Positions 32,215-44,127 of a stretch of 64,000 bases of DNA are shown piece by piece; the stretch's first letter is position 1; each line of letters starts with the position of its first letter. The DNA is taken from contig JAKEKT010000126.1 of the NCBI GenBank assembly GCA_021495925.1, positions 1 to 64,000 on the forward strand, in the 5' to 3' direction. The DNA comes from Diplodia intermedia (Eukaryota > Ascomycota > Dothideomycetes > Botryosphaeriales > Botryosphaeriaceae). Both the position numbers and the translations under genes were made by a program. The notes below the pieces were generated by a model. It did no database searches, was not told the origin of the DNA, and was given only the letters and a program-made list of their open reading frames with translations.

Positions 32215-33091
32215 ATGGCTCTCAAGCGCATTAACAAGGAACTCACTGACCTCGGCCGGTACGTATCCGCCCCCGCCTTCGTCAGCCGCCGCGCTCGCAT
32301 GACAACTTTGCGGGTGCGGGGCTGCCAGCGACCAACACCGGCCGCCAGCCCCCAGACTCCATCGCCCGGACCCGTGTTGACAGCTCTCTCGCAGTGATCC
32401 CCCCTCCTCGTGCTCTGCCGGCCCCATCGGCGATGACCTGGTACGCTTTCCCCAGCCTCACCTGGCCGACCGCCAACACGCAGCCCCGCGGCTGCGGCGG
32501 CTACCCACATCGCCGCCCTCACCGTCTCGGGCGGCATCGAGAACACAATACTGACTGGTTTCTGATGAAAGTTCCACTGGCAAGCGACTATCATGGGCCC
32601 CGTAAGTTGCGCTCCATACTCCTGGCGGCAGGAGGCGAGGCCAAGGGGCCGAGCCTCTAGCACGCCGCCTTTGAAGCCACATGCACCAGATCCGTTGCTG
32701 ACCTCGGGACCACAGGGTGACTCTCCTTACTCCGGCGGCGTCTTCTTCCTTGCCATCCACTTCCCCACCGACTACCCCTTCAAGCCTCCGAAGGTCAACT
32801 TCACCACCCGCATCTACCACCCCAACATCAACTCCAACGGCAGCATTTGCCTGGACATCCTGAGGGACCAGTGGAGCCCGGCCTTGACCATCTCGAAGGG
32901 TGTGTGACTCCATCTCGCTTACGCGCCGGCATCTACTGACATGGCGTCCAGTGCTGCTCTCCATCTGCTCGATGCTTACAGACCCTAACCCCGACGACCC
33001 GCTTGTCCCGGAGATCGCACACGTGTACAAGACCGACCGCGCCAGGTACGAGGCGACGGCCCGCGAGTGGACTCGAAAGTACGCCATCTAG
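32215..33091 (+). CDS. ubc4: Ubiquitin-conjugating enzyme E2 (UBC4/UBC5 class)
   Basis: Five exons, 32215-32258, 32395-32440, 32572-32601, 32716-32899 and 32952-33091, give 147 residues, the exact length of the UBC4/UBCH5 class. It carries activated ubiquitin from E1 to RING or HECT E3 ligases and acts in turnover of abnormal and short-lived proteins. The whole protein is the UBC fold: MALKRINKEL start, the HPN motif at 75-77 (IYHPNINSNGSIC), the catalytic thioester Cys85, and WSPALTISKVLLSI with the E3-contacting loop. The C-terminus REWTRKYAI is typical. Exon 3 is only 30 nt and its acceptor is GAAAG rather than the usual YAG; the protein sequence forces this choice. A further intron is predicted in the leader. 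Confidence 0.97.
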
Positions 33092-36017
33092 CCGATTCTC
33101 CTGCATGGCTTTAGGTGTCCTCGGTTTTCTTTCTTCACGGCTTGCTTGCTTGGGAGGTTTAGGGTGATGGCATGGATAAGAAGTCTATAACTCCGTAAGG
33201 AACGGCCTGCTAGCGCTTATCGAAGGAGTGCTCCCCAAAAACACTCACAACTCATGTCTCCTTTTCTCCTCTTTGTTTGGGTCGAGTCGACACTTCATGA
33301 TGCATATCCGGCCTTTTTGACGAAACGGGAGTATTAGGAATTCAGGGCTTCTTCCAGTTTGCATGCGAGATTCAAATTCAGAGACATTGCGTGGAACCTA
33401 TTTCTTCATTTCCTACTTCTCCCTCATGGTTCGTTTCCTTCCCGACTTCGCTGCTCTTCTTTTAATAGACCGCACGTGATTCATACTCCTTGTTCGATCC
33501 CGAGCTCGTGGATCTGCCTTTCGTAAGCCCCGGTTTCCTGATTACGCTTGCACTGCCTCCGCAGCCTTGACGTGGTGATGACCAATCATACATACAGATC
33601 GACTACGATAACGATATGTCTATTCTGGGCAGTCATGGAGATCGAGCTTCGAGTCAAACAGTGATATAGGCAGCGTCACCCCGTCATACCCATGTCTTAC
33701 ACCCTGCAAGGATGAAGCTCCTTGTGCTCCATGATCCCAGTCATGAGAAAGGGGGAAAGCGAAGTCGGCGATTGACGCTCCGGTCCATTTGAAGGGTCCG
33801 ACTGACCCGACTACCAGGCTACTTTCGAAAGATAAATTAATACTTTTCTAGTTGAAAACTGCCCCGATCACTGGCCATGTAGTTTCTTGCAGTGTACAGA
33901 TCGATCTGAAAGTTGGCGTAGATCGACGGCATTGCTGTTTCGCTCTCAAGGACTTCGCTCGGATAGAAACCTGCGTGAATGCTCGGGCAGATCATCTTTG
34001 CTCACTAGGTCGAGTGTAGTACGTGCAACGGCGTCATTGTCGTCCTATCTCAATGTCGGGCGCAAATATCGGACTAATGGCAACCGCTCCTCACCAGCAG
34101 CTCAGCGGTGATTATTGCCTATAAGAGTGTAGGATGCAGCTTTGGTTCTCTCGACCATGAAGCGTCAGCATATCGATGAGCGCCGACCTTGTTTTCACGT
34201 CAGCTGATGCCCGCTACCGAGCGCGTCCTTCCCTCCCGACAAATTCGATAGCTGAACCTTATGCAAGATCACGGAGGCAATCGTGTCGAGTTGTATCCCC
34301 GCCCCTCTCGGGACGGCTCGTGCCTCGTTTAGAACTTACTGCTATGTACGAGCACGCGACATCGATTTGTGTTTGCCTCTCATAGCCCTTTTTGCCCATG
34401 GCAGACCGCCTGATAAGCGTACAACCCTGCTGGATCCGTACCCTTGGTTCCGTGTATCTCCCCGGGCCCTCGAGTCTCGTGAGATGAATGGTAGGCCCGC
34501 GGGGATTGGCCGTACGCGCGCGCAAAGAAAGAGGGGCTCTTGTTGGCTTTTGCATCAATGGACTGGCTGACAGCTGCTCTCTTGCTCTCTCTCTTCTCGA
34601 TCGCCGCCGACCCTGCTGGAGGCGTTCCGCAGGTGGGATCGTCGAATGTAATAGATGCACGTATCACGCCAGAAACCCAGAAACGGGATGCTTGCTCTAG
34701 GCACAGTCGGTGATTGGAGCTGTCATGAGCAGCGCCTCGCCTTCTTTCTTTCTTTCTTTTTCTTCCTTTGTGGCTCTGACGGACGAGCAGGGTGATGCCT
34801 TGGTTGCCATTGCTGCGATTGTCCTGCTTGTTCCCCCTCTCGAATGATGTCGAGAACTCGTGGGATAGTCGGAGGCTGCTGCCAATAATGTCGTGCAATA
34901 TTGCTGGACGCTGGGATTTGGCGATATTGCATGCGTCTTTGTTGGTGGCGCCGCAGCCCACTACTTGCCCTGCCTGCGGGAAAGCGACAGATGCACAATG
35001 ATCTCCCCCTCTGCCCTGTCATTGCTGCAGTGCCCCTCACCGTCACACCCGACCTGGACCCTCCGACCTCACGCTACGTCATTGACAGGACCCCGGCCGG
35101 GCTGCACTGTGTACACGAGCGACGACGGGGCCAACACCGCAGTTTAGCCTGCTCGGTCGCACTTCCGACAGAGGGACACACGACGGAACGAGGGGCTGCT
35201 GGAAGGGTTTCTCCGTGCATTTGCCGATGGACGGGGGGGCTTGTGCCACGATGCGATGCCCAGAGGCGGGATGTGTAGCGCGCCTGAACCCTCTGCCTGT
35301 TTGCCTTAAGCGCACGGTCGCGCTTCACAATCGACTTATCGCTTTCCCTCCTCCCCCCTCCACAAGCCACATGGCCGTTCTTCCCTGGTAAATCGGGATT
35401 TTAGGTTCGTTCGCGCCGATCGAGGCGAGGGCTCCTGTTACTTCCGCCGCCGCATTATTAAACCCAGAGCAATCCCCCTCCCATTCCATTTATCAGCAAG
35501 AGCGCGGCTGGCGGCAGGGCGGGCGCAGCAAACGGACCCTCTTACGTCCGCTACAAGCGCGCAGGCGCGGTGGGCTGGCCACGCCCGCCCCCGAGCTCTC
35601 GCTTCGTGCAGTTCCATCGGGTATGGGATGTTGGAGAAAAACGTACGATGTTCAGGCGCGTGGAGCCGCGCTAAGGGCGTTTGTGGCGCTGGCGCGCTCC
35701 GTGATTTACGCAGTTTCGAGGATTGCCGTGGTTCGCGACGGAGCTCTCTCCTTGAGCATCCAGGGCCCGCGCCACGCGGGCGCCCGGGAACCTGATGAGG
35801 CGTTGCGTAAGCGCGGAGCAGGCAGTAGTGAGATCTCTCAGATATCCTTAAACTCTCTTTGATCCTCTCCCTTCTCTTCGCCCGCCCTTCTTCTTCTTCT
35901 TCCGCCATCTGTTCTACTAGTTGCTTGCTCTGCTTTGATCGATCTTCCCGTCCCGTCCGCCAATCTGATCAATCGGCCCGTTGTCGTCTCAGCACCACCT
36001 CCACAGCTACCGTCGTC
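33092..36017. other. Large gene-free region
   Basis: About 2.9 kb with no supported gene. The left part holds the E2 3' UTR. The middle (33480-34960) has unremarkable composition and only chance frames, one of 193 residues on the minus strand that is low-complexity in places. A tRNA B-box-like GTTCGATCC near 33492 has no matching A box or foldable arms. From about 35850 a pyrimidine-rich leader runs into the CinA-type gene. Confidence 0.4.
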
Positions 36018-37057
36018 ATGTTCCCGCCACCGGAGTTGAAGGCCATTGCAAGGGAGGTTGCGGACTTGCTGAAGGAGAGGCATGAGACGCTTTCCGTTGC
36101 CGAGACGGTACGAGCCCTCCTGATAGAGCCGATGTATTTATTCTCCGACTGATTCCGGAAAAGGCTGCAGGAGGTTTGACCTCGGCAGCAATCCTAGCCA
36201 CACCGGGCGCGAGTGCAATCTTCAAGGGCGGTCTTCAGGTATGCGCGTGCTGCCCTTCCGATTCTCCTACATGCCGTTTCCATCGAACCTCGAAAATCTT
36301 CGCCGTGCAACATCCGATCAACCTCCTACCATCTTGACCTTTCTCTCTCTCTCTCTTTCTCCGCCCCCCCCCCATCACTTCCCCCTCCCCTACCAACCAG
36401 GCTCTGACCCGAATCCTTACTTATCGAAATCAGCTCTACACCCTCGAATCCCGCATCGCCTACGCCGGCTGGACCGAGGAAAACCTCAAGAACTACGCCG
36501 GCCCGACGCCCGAGATCGTCCAGGGCATCGCCCAGCACGTGCGCGGCACCCTCGACACCACCTGGACCGTCTGCGAGAGCGGCACCGCCGGCCCCACCGG
36601 CGGCGAGACGAAGAACAGGACGCCGTAAGTTCTTTTTTCTACTACTACTACTGCTACTCCCGCCTCTTTTTTTTCCTCCCCGCTCAGTGCCGTTGCTGTG
36701 TTTCTCAGGGACTTTCTTCCCTGTCCCCCCTTTTCCTTTTTCTTTGGGGTTTCGTACGCGCGCTGCTTTTTGAGTGTCTGCTTCCCCCCCCCTTCGGCAC
36801 CCATCTGGCTTTGAGAGAGGACCCCGTAGTTCTTCTGAACGTGGACGAAAAGAGAAAGAGAAGAGAAAAAAAAGAAACTGTCTGACGGAAACGTGTTCAG
36901 TGGCTACGTCGCACTCGCCGTCAGCTCCGCGGCCGGCACCGCGACGAGGGAGGTCGAGACGGGGCTGGGCGGCGACAGGGAGGCGAACATGCAAAAGTTC
37001 GCCGTCGAGGGGCTGACGCTGCTGCGGGACGTGATCAAGGGGGACGTGAAGCTGTGA
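36018..37057 (+). CDS. CinA C-terminal domain protein (PncC-type nicotinamide-nucleotide amidase family)
   Basis: Four exons, 36018-36107, 36164-36238, 36401-36624 and 36901-37057, give 181 residues, the usual length of a stand-alone CinA C-terminal domain. Bacterial members deamidate nicotinamide mononucleotide in NAD salvage; the fungal role is less certain. Family blocks present: LSVAETAAGGLTSAAIL (about 25-41) with the conserved Ser26, TPGASAIFKGGL, and SGTAGPTGG (about 121-129), followed by GYVALAVSSAAG. The first acceptor is unusual (GGAAAAG at 36157-36163). The neighbouring CTGCAG at 36165-36170 would give an immediate stop, so AAG is required. The last two introns are 162 and 276 nt and contain CT- and T/A-rich tracts. 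The N-terminal CinA domain of bacterial full-length proteins is absent, as expected in fungi. Confidence 0.9.
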
Positions 37058-37901
37058 AAAAAAAAAAAGGTCTCGAGGGATCATGGGAGGGGGGGAAATT
37101 TGACCGGGTTGGGCTGGACCACTAATGTTCTGAGGACGCTTATCGCGGAAGGCGAGGGAGGGGGGGAGGAGAGATAGAGAGGAAAGCATGCTCCATGCGG
37201 CATTTAAGAAAGAAAGACGGTGACATGGGGTGGTGATGGTGAACGAGCCACGTGGGCAGGCGGTTTTGCACGAATGGGATAGTGAGAAATAGACGTTGTG
37301 CCTGATATGTGAGGATGTCCGCTTCCGCATGGTTGAGAGGGAGGGATGTGCGTCCGTACCATGCGCACGAAGATAGATGCGGGCTTTTGCGGTGCTCGAT
37401 GCGTTGACGGCACACGTGCCGACAGCGTTCTGAACTATTAGGCACGTCGGGCCGCTTCTGAAGCAAACGTTGCACAGTCCATGTGACCTTAGCTCTAAGT
37501 TTCGGCGCCGTACTAGTATCGTACAAAGGGAAAGTTCGTACTTGATAGGATATCATTGTTTGCCACCCGATAGCCAAAAGAGAAACGCCTATTTGAGTCT
37601 TCGTCGCCAGAGAAACTCCCTCGCTGAACCTACGCCAAAGAAAATGACCGTATGGGGGGTATAAGAACGAATCGGAAAGCAACGGAAAAGTAAAGGGCAG
37701 CTTGTGTTGGCGAAGCAATCCAGACCGAGAGCAGCCATGTGACCAGAAAGCCGTTGCTTTGTGCTAGCGACCACAAGGGGCGGATTCTGAGTCATTGTGT
37801 CTCATAACCAGACCCTTTGCAGCCGTTTGCAAGGCTAACTAGCAGAAGACAGTCGCCCAACGCAAGCCTGCATCTCCGCGTGCTTCAAAGACGCGTCGGC
37901 A
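37058..37901. other. Convergent 3' spacer
   Basis: No gene supported. It lies between the ends of the CinA-type gene and the minus-strand 172-residue gene and should contain both 3' UTRs. It starts with a 12-base A run directly after the CinA stop codon. Confidence 0.4.
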
Positions 37902-38484
37902 CTAGCAGTGATCATTCGGATTATGGTCTTGATGCTGCTCGTCCGGTTGATGCGCAGCGCCGTCTTGATCGGGACGGTGGTTCCAAGTGCTGCTGGGCGA
38001 GCACTGCGACGACTCGGGGGAGCCGTTCAGCGAGCTGGTCGGCGTGGTTTCGGGAGAGACAATGTAGAGGTCCTGGAACTGGTTGAAGAGCATGCGCTTG
38101 AACCAGACGCTGCGCGGCAGGCAGACGCTGGCCAGGCCGGACTTGCTGTTGGGGAAGTCCGAGTACGTGCTCTTCTCTTCGTCGTTCCAGAGGTCTTCGC
38201 GCTTCACTTCGACCCTGCTGTCGCCGCGAGGGATGCGCTTGCGAGTGACGCGCAGCGAGGGGTCTTTTCCAACGCGAGCGATGAGTGTCTGCAATATATA
38301 AATTGCGATGGGGTCGGTGCGGCTTACCTTTGTCCAAGGCCTTGCAGAGGTCTTCCTGCGACGACACGTCCAGTCCAGTGCGATACTTGTAGACCAGAAT
38401 GCTCGCATTGTCCTTCTCGTCGAGGTTAAATTTCTCGGCACTCCGAGTGGAGGCGGTAGAATCGGTGTTCCAAGTCCGCGACAT
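37902..38484 (-). CDS. Hypothetical protein, about 172 residues
   Basis: Two exons are proposed, 38328-38484 and 37902-38263. I do not recognise the family, but both parts read as real protein: exon 1 has EKDNASILVYKYRTGLDVSSQEDL, exon 2 has RVEVKREDLWNDEEKSTYSDF and GLASVCLPRSVWFKRMLFNQFQDLYIVSP. The tail is Ser/Pro- then Asp/His/Gln-rich. The join is a problem. The obvious acceptor (TTGCAG ending at 38276 reverse, a 39-nt intron) leaves exon 2 in the wrong frame. An acceptor 25 bases further on (GGAAAAG) restores the frame and gives ALDKDPSLRVTRKR. The alternative is a one-base indel. There is no signal peptide or membrane segment. Confidence 0.68.
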
Positions 38485-40065
38485 TGCGGGCCGGGTTGGG
38501 TGTGTAGGATGCGAATTTGTGTTGGATCGCGCCGTGGTGACGTATGGTCGGCAGAGCGGTTAGTGGGAGGCGGTGGGCGGTAGGCCGGCTTTTAATGACT
38601 GGAGATAGAAAGGATTTCGCGTGTGGAGTGACGCTGGCTGGCCAGGAACAGGAAGGCCGTGGGATGTTCGGGAAGATGCTCGGCGGTGAGTAGACGGTGG
38701 GCAGACGTGTTTGTTGAAGAAGAGTTGGGCTCGCTGCGCCTTGCGCGTGGTGGCTCAGCGGGCCAGGATCGGCGTGCCCCAGACCGCACCTGCCAGGCTC
38801 GCTTCTGCCCGCGCGCCCCGTCACAGCCAGTCAAGCCGCGGGCGCGCGTCAGTGGCAAGCGCGCTGCGGTGGCACAGCGTGCCCGCGGGATCCTCAGATC
38901 CTCAGCTTGAGTTCACCCCGACGCAGCTCCATGCCAGGCGGCCGTCCTCCCTGCATAACCTCCGAAGCGCGGCGCCACACGCTGCCTGAGCCTGCTGACC
39001 CAGAGTCGCTTGATGCTGAGGATCAACGCGCCGGCCAATGGCCGTGCATCACGCGGTGCTGACCAGCGCCCACACCTCGGTCGCCAGCCCTGTCTAGCGC
39101 GGTCGCCGGATGCTGCTGCACGCATGATGGGAGTGCAAACAGCCAGTACGAAGGAGCAAAAAGCTTGGTGACGGTGTGAAGACCCGGCGAGGAGCTCACC
39201 ACCACGCCGGTTTGCGTAAGAACTCTATCAAGCACGCCCGGCCCCTGCGTGCGCGCCGTTGGCGATTGACGATTGTGTGGTCACGCACGGCTGACTGCCT
39301 GCTCTCCGCGCGCATGTCGGGGGCTTTTTGCTGCGAAATCAAGCCCAAGCCCATCAGCGGGCCGGCTCCGAGGGGCCCGGCGCCACTCTTAATCGCGCAG
39401 GCCTGCCCGCGCAGCTGCTATTTTTCGATCAAGTGGCCCGCAACAGCTATAGCCGGGGAACACGAGCGACCATATGCCTCCGCGAGTGCCTGGACTGCGT
39501 CATAGCCAGAGAGATCCGCAGCCACATCCGCTCCCAGGGGCGGCAGGGCAGGTGCATCATCTGCGCGACAGGGCCCGCAGTTTAATAAGACTAAGAGACG
39601 TCCCCCCACAGCCAGCCTCCATCTTGCTTGCGAAGAGTCCGTGTCCCGTCGCCTTGCGTTCACCCAGAAACGACCGCCCGATCTACCATCGCCCAAAGCG
39701 CGCCGTCGATACCTACATATCAGACCGCTTTCCCAAACGTTTGCTGCGTCGCTCCTGCCGGAAATTGCACGAGAGCTCCGTCGACGTTGCGAGCTCCTTC
39801 CGCGTTCCTGCTCAGATCTCCCGCTGGAGCCTAGCTCTCCCCAGATTAGCGAGCTCCCTGTTCTCTCCACCCACCTGCTCAGATCTCCGCCAGAACCTTG
39901 CGCGTAGGCTTTTTCCTCGCAACCCTCCTGCCTGCTTGCTTCTCCACCAGTCTCCGTCGAATCGCCTTTCCATCTAGCTCTCTGGACAGCCGCATATCTG
40001 CCTGAAGCTGTGCGTGGACCGCCGGTGGACCGCCGGTGTATTCGCGCCGGCCGTTTAACAACGCT
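38485..40065. promoter_or_regulatory. Divergent promoter region of the 172-residue and second patatin genes
   Basis: About 1.6 kb between genes transcribed away from each other. It is GC-rich with many chance frames, of which none is convincing. The last 450 bases before the patatin ATG are pyrimidine-rich (CTCC/CTGC tracts), typical of a long fungal leader. Confidence 0.4.
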
Positions 40066-42585
40066 ATGACTGGGCTGAAGGTCGACACGGCAGGCACGCC
40101 GCAGCGACCTCGCAGCGTACGGACCGTCCGGACGTTTGCCTCCGCCGATGACGACGTCTCAAACGGCAGCGATTGGGCGCGTTCTGTCAAAGATCCTTGG
40201 GATCCTGCCATCCTTACACTAGGTGAGTTCTCGAGCTTGAAATCGAAGCTTCTGGTTCGCCGGATTTGTAGGCGGCAGCTCAATGCCTCCAATCACCGCA
40301 AAAGAAAATGTCAAATCTTACCAAGAATATGGCAACCAACTCATATGGGGAGCTGAATCCTATGTCTGTGTGCTGTTTTTGAACTTACATATACGTCCGG
40401 ATGTTTACTTCAACTGCCCACGTTAGAGGGCTTAAGCGTCTTATGGCTAACACTGGAATTCACAGATGGTGGCGGTATTCGCGGCTACTCGAGCCTCCTG
40501 ATGGTCCAACAACTCATGCATGAAATCGCAGAATGGGAGCGCAAGCTCGAAATGGAAGAGGCAGCAGAAGCAGCGACCCGACGGAAAGATGGCACATCCA
40601 CTCCGCCATTCGAACCCCGTACATTCAACGAGGACGAGCTGTTACCCGCGCATTACTTCGATTTCATGTACGGAACAAGTACGGGAGGCCTGATAGCAAC
40701 AATGCTGGGACGGTTACGCATGAGCGTGCCACAGTGTTTGGAGCTCTACCGACAGGTAAGTCATTTCCCGGCCCACGTTATCAAGTATGTGTGAAGTGAC
40801 GTCGAGTAGGTTGGAAATGACCTCTTTGGTACACGTCGCAGTGTAGTACCTCTGACAACCAAGTATCGTCACAAGCCTCTGGAAGAAGCCGTCAAGGAGA
40901 TAGTGAGACGCCATTGTAAGACCCATCCAAACGGTACTTGCGATGGCAACGACTGGTTTCCATGGGATGTTGAGGAAGAGGAAGATCAAATCAACTCTCT
41001 GGTGCTACGGCCTGGAGAGCAAATCTGCCACTCGTAAGTCCTTCCCCAACTACCGTTGTCAGTCCGAGTGATGATCCGGATGCGAATGTTTTCAATTTTT
41101 TACGACACTCACATCTGAACCACCTCTCAACACCCCTGTAGGGTGACACTTTATTGCGATGATCTAACATTCTATACCAGAATTTGCCTTACAGCAACAC
41201 ACAATGAGCGTGTGAATGAGGCGCATCTCCTCCGCACCTACAACCACCGATACGTCAACGTCCCCAACTACATCACTCTCTACAACGAAGGGGCAGACAA
41301 GCTCAGGGTCTGGGAAGTCACGCGCGCCACGTCGGCGGCGCCCTTCTATTTCAAAATCCTGGAGGCCGACATCCGCGGCGAAATCATGGGGTTCAAGGAC
41401 GGCGGGATCCGCGAGAACAACCCGGCGGGCGCGGCATGGTCTGAGTTCGTGTCGTTGTACGGCGAGCACCGAGACCCAGCGCTGCTGCTGTCTCTTGGCA
41501 CCGGGCGACCGGATGAGAGTGCGGACGGCTTCGCGAGCGCGTGGCCAGGTCCATTTGGCAGCAGCCGGGCGATGAAGAAGGTTGCGGAGAAGTTCGCCGT
41601 GTTCAAGAACGTGCTGATCAAGTACACCGAGGGCGAGGAGCAGCACCGCGCCATGGTGCGCATCGCCAAGGGTGAGAACACGTGGTACAAGCGGCTCAAT
41701 GTCGACGCGGGGTTGGAGAAGATGAAGCTGGACAACTGGGAAAAGGGACCGTGGGGCGGCCCGCAGGCTTTTGCAGCTGCGGCGGCGACAGCCACGGCCG
41801 TGGCGACTGCTCCAGTTTCGAAGAGCGCCGCCATCGCCTCCTCCTCTGCGCCGGCCATCCTGGCCAGCTCTACAGCCGCCGCTCTTCGCGACCAACGCGT
41901 GCCGCGGGAAGACACGGGAACAGACCGGAGACGCTTGAACTTCGAAATCCCCATCACCAACACTAAATCCGCGGAGGACGCAGACCCAACATCCTCGGGC
42001 ACGCTTCCATCCGTGTCATCCGACAGCCTGTCCAACAGCAACACCGCTACCGTACCCAACAGTCAGCAACCTCAGCAACAGCAGAAGAACAACAAAGATG
42101 GCACCAACAAGAAGAAGAAGCAACAACCGAAGCCCGTGCCCGGCGGCCGCACGTTGACCCGCATGGAAGAGGCCACGGCTGCGTACCTGCAACGTCCGTT
42201 TGACCACAAGTACGACACGTACGCACGGCCGATGATCAAGGTGCAACAGGCAGCCGAGAAGCTCGTTCGGCAGCGGCGTGCACGTGAACGCGCGGCGCAT
42301 GAGGATCCACGTAGGTGGGATACGTACATGGGAAGGTGGCTCACGGGCAGCTATGAGGATGAGGCGGATGGCGTGGTGAGATGGAGTTTGACGGAAGGGG
42401 AGGGTAGGAGGATGAGTTTGAAGAGTCTGGTCAAGGGCGTTAGTGGGAGTGGTAGAGAGACGAGGAGGGGTAGTGGGCAAGAGGAGGATGGGAAGAGTCG
42501 GTCGGAGAGCGGAGATGCTGCTGCTAGAGCGTCGGGAGAGCATTTGGTCAAGGAAGGGAGAGGGAAGGGGAGGGAGGTGAGATGA
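40066..42585 (+). CDS. Patatin-like phospholipase with intact catalytic dyad
   Basis: Four exons, 40066-40222, 40466-40755, 40810-41033 and 41181-42585, give 691 residues. The patatin domain covers about 45-340: oxyanion motif DGGGIRGYS at 53, nucleophile Ser124 in FDFMYGTSTGGLIATMLGR, and Asp297 in FKDGGIRENNP. Patatins are lipid acyl hydrolases acting on phospholipids or galactolipids. The last intron is best read with the acceptor CTATACCAG (41172-41180) after a CTAAC branch site, because that directly gives CLTATHNERVNEAHLLRTYNH, the family sequence; the earlier CTGTAG would insert about 13 odd residues. After the domain there is an Ala/Ser/Asn/Gln-rich linker with a Lys run (KKKKQQPKP), then a charged C-terminal region ending in a basic low-complexity tail. 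No signal peptide. Its sequence is clearly related to the serine-less patatin 17 kb to the left. Confidence 0.93.
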
Positions 42586-44127
42586 CACGAGGTGAGGAAG
42601 AGCTTGTGATACCCCCGTTTTATTTACTTTCTTCGTTGTTTTCTTTTTGTGAGTACATTTCCGGATTGAAGAGCTTGGGTTGTGTTGTACGTTCTTTGCA
42701 TGAAGGAAGTTCCTTGTAAGACTTTCGGCCGTTGAAAGACTATTGCTGCAGGGTGAAGCATTTGCATGGAGTTTGATATGCCGTTTCACCGAAAAACCTG
42801 TTCGTGTCTATCTGGAGATAAGATAGAGATCCGCGTCGTCTGTATAATAGTCGTTGTTTCCCTGCAGCAAGGTCATCTATCTCTATTGGCTTTTGATCGC
42901 GTCGTGGGAATCATTGCGTCATTTTTGGCAGGCATTCAACTCGAAGGTGTAGAAAGATGGACATAGAGTGGGAGCGCTCGTGAAGGGCGTAAAAGCTTCG
43001 AAAGGAAAGAAAGGGGAAAAAAAAAAAAGAGAATGCGATTAGAGAAGTGTTTCGAACAATTCCGACGCACGCATGAGTAGCAAACGAGGGGGGGAAAGGG
43101 AAGTAGAATGAGTTTTATCCGCGTTTATTATTAACCGCCCACATCCGTCTTTTCGAACCGGAGAAGGCGGTGTTACTTGAATGCGGGCATATCCCTCTAC
43201 ATATCTTATGCAACCACAATTACCCATATATGAGGAGGGTCGTCATCGGTGAGCTCAGAAGGCTCGGATCTTCTGTTACTTGCTGTACCTTATACGCTAA
43301 TAGTGGAAGCTAGGTGTCTTTTTTTATATATATAAGGCTCGTAGCCAACTTAAGCAGCTTATTCAGCCACTAAGTAAGCGGGCTTAATTTGGAACCAATA
43401 TTTGTCAAGCGCAACTCGACAGAAAGCTGTAGTGTGCGCGACACTTCTGATCTATCACATGCTAATCCAGGAAGCCCGGCATCCTTCAACACCAAGGTGC
43501 TTTTGCAGCAAGAATACCCAGGTACTTCGGGGGAAATCATGTGCATGGGTTTGAAGGCAGCGACGGCAAGTCACATTAAGGTTCGTCATCCATTTCGAAT
43601 TCGGGGATAGCGCAATAAGTATGTCGTGCAGCTTTACCGTACACGGAAGTGGGGCAAGCTTGTCGTAGCTTCGCCATTGTTTTGGCTTCTGGAAGGACGA
43701 CGACCAAATGCTCTCCCGGCCAAGCGGCAAATCATGCAGCGCAATCTTCAACGGGAAATCAGTCAATGCGGTGGACGGTCAGAGCCGAGACGGGGGCACT
43801 CGGGCGCCACGGGGCCCGAACACCGCCCCGTGTCGGCGCGGGGAATGGAAGGCGCGAGATCCGAAGCCCGAAGCTTGAAATGACCGACGTGTAACATCGC
43901 TGCAATGCCCGAACGTCCAACACCACTTCGCCCGACAGATCGGCGGTTTGAGGCCTCCGAACTAAGGGAGGCGAGCCGTCATGATGCAGCGAGCGGGGTA
44001 CAATGAGCTACGTGCAAGCGGCCTATAAGATGGAACGCAATCCAACCATGGTGCTTACTTGGAACCGCACAAGTCGACTCTCGACTCAGTTTCTCTCGCC
44101 ATCTGAAAACCAACACTGATCCTGACC
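42586..44127. other. Spacer and P450 promoter
   Basis: No gene supported. A T/A-rich run (TTTTTTTATATATATATAAGG, 43319-43338) and a 12-base A run near 43018 mark the patatin 3' side. Just before the P450, CCTATAAGATGG near 44020 is a likely TATA element about 105 bp ahead of the ATG. CGG-type triplets on both strands between 43935 and 43985 (GATCGGCGG, GAGGCCTCCGAAC) could bind a Zn2Cys6 factor. Confidence 0.45.

Noticed and set aside
33485..33505. GTTCGATCC, resembling a tRNA B box
   Set aside because: No A box or cloverleaf arms at the right distance.
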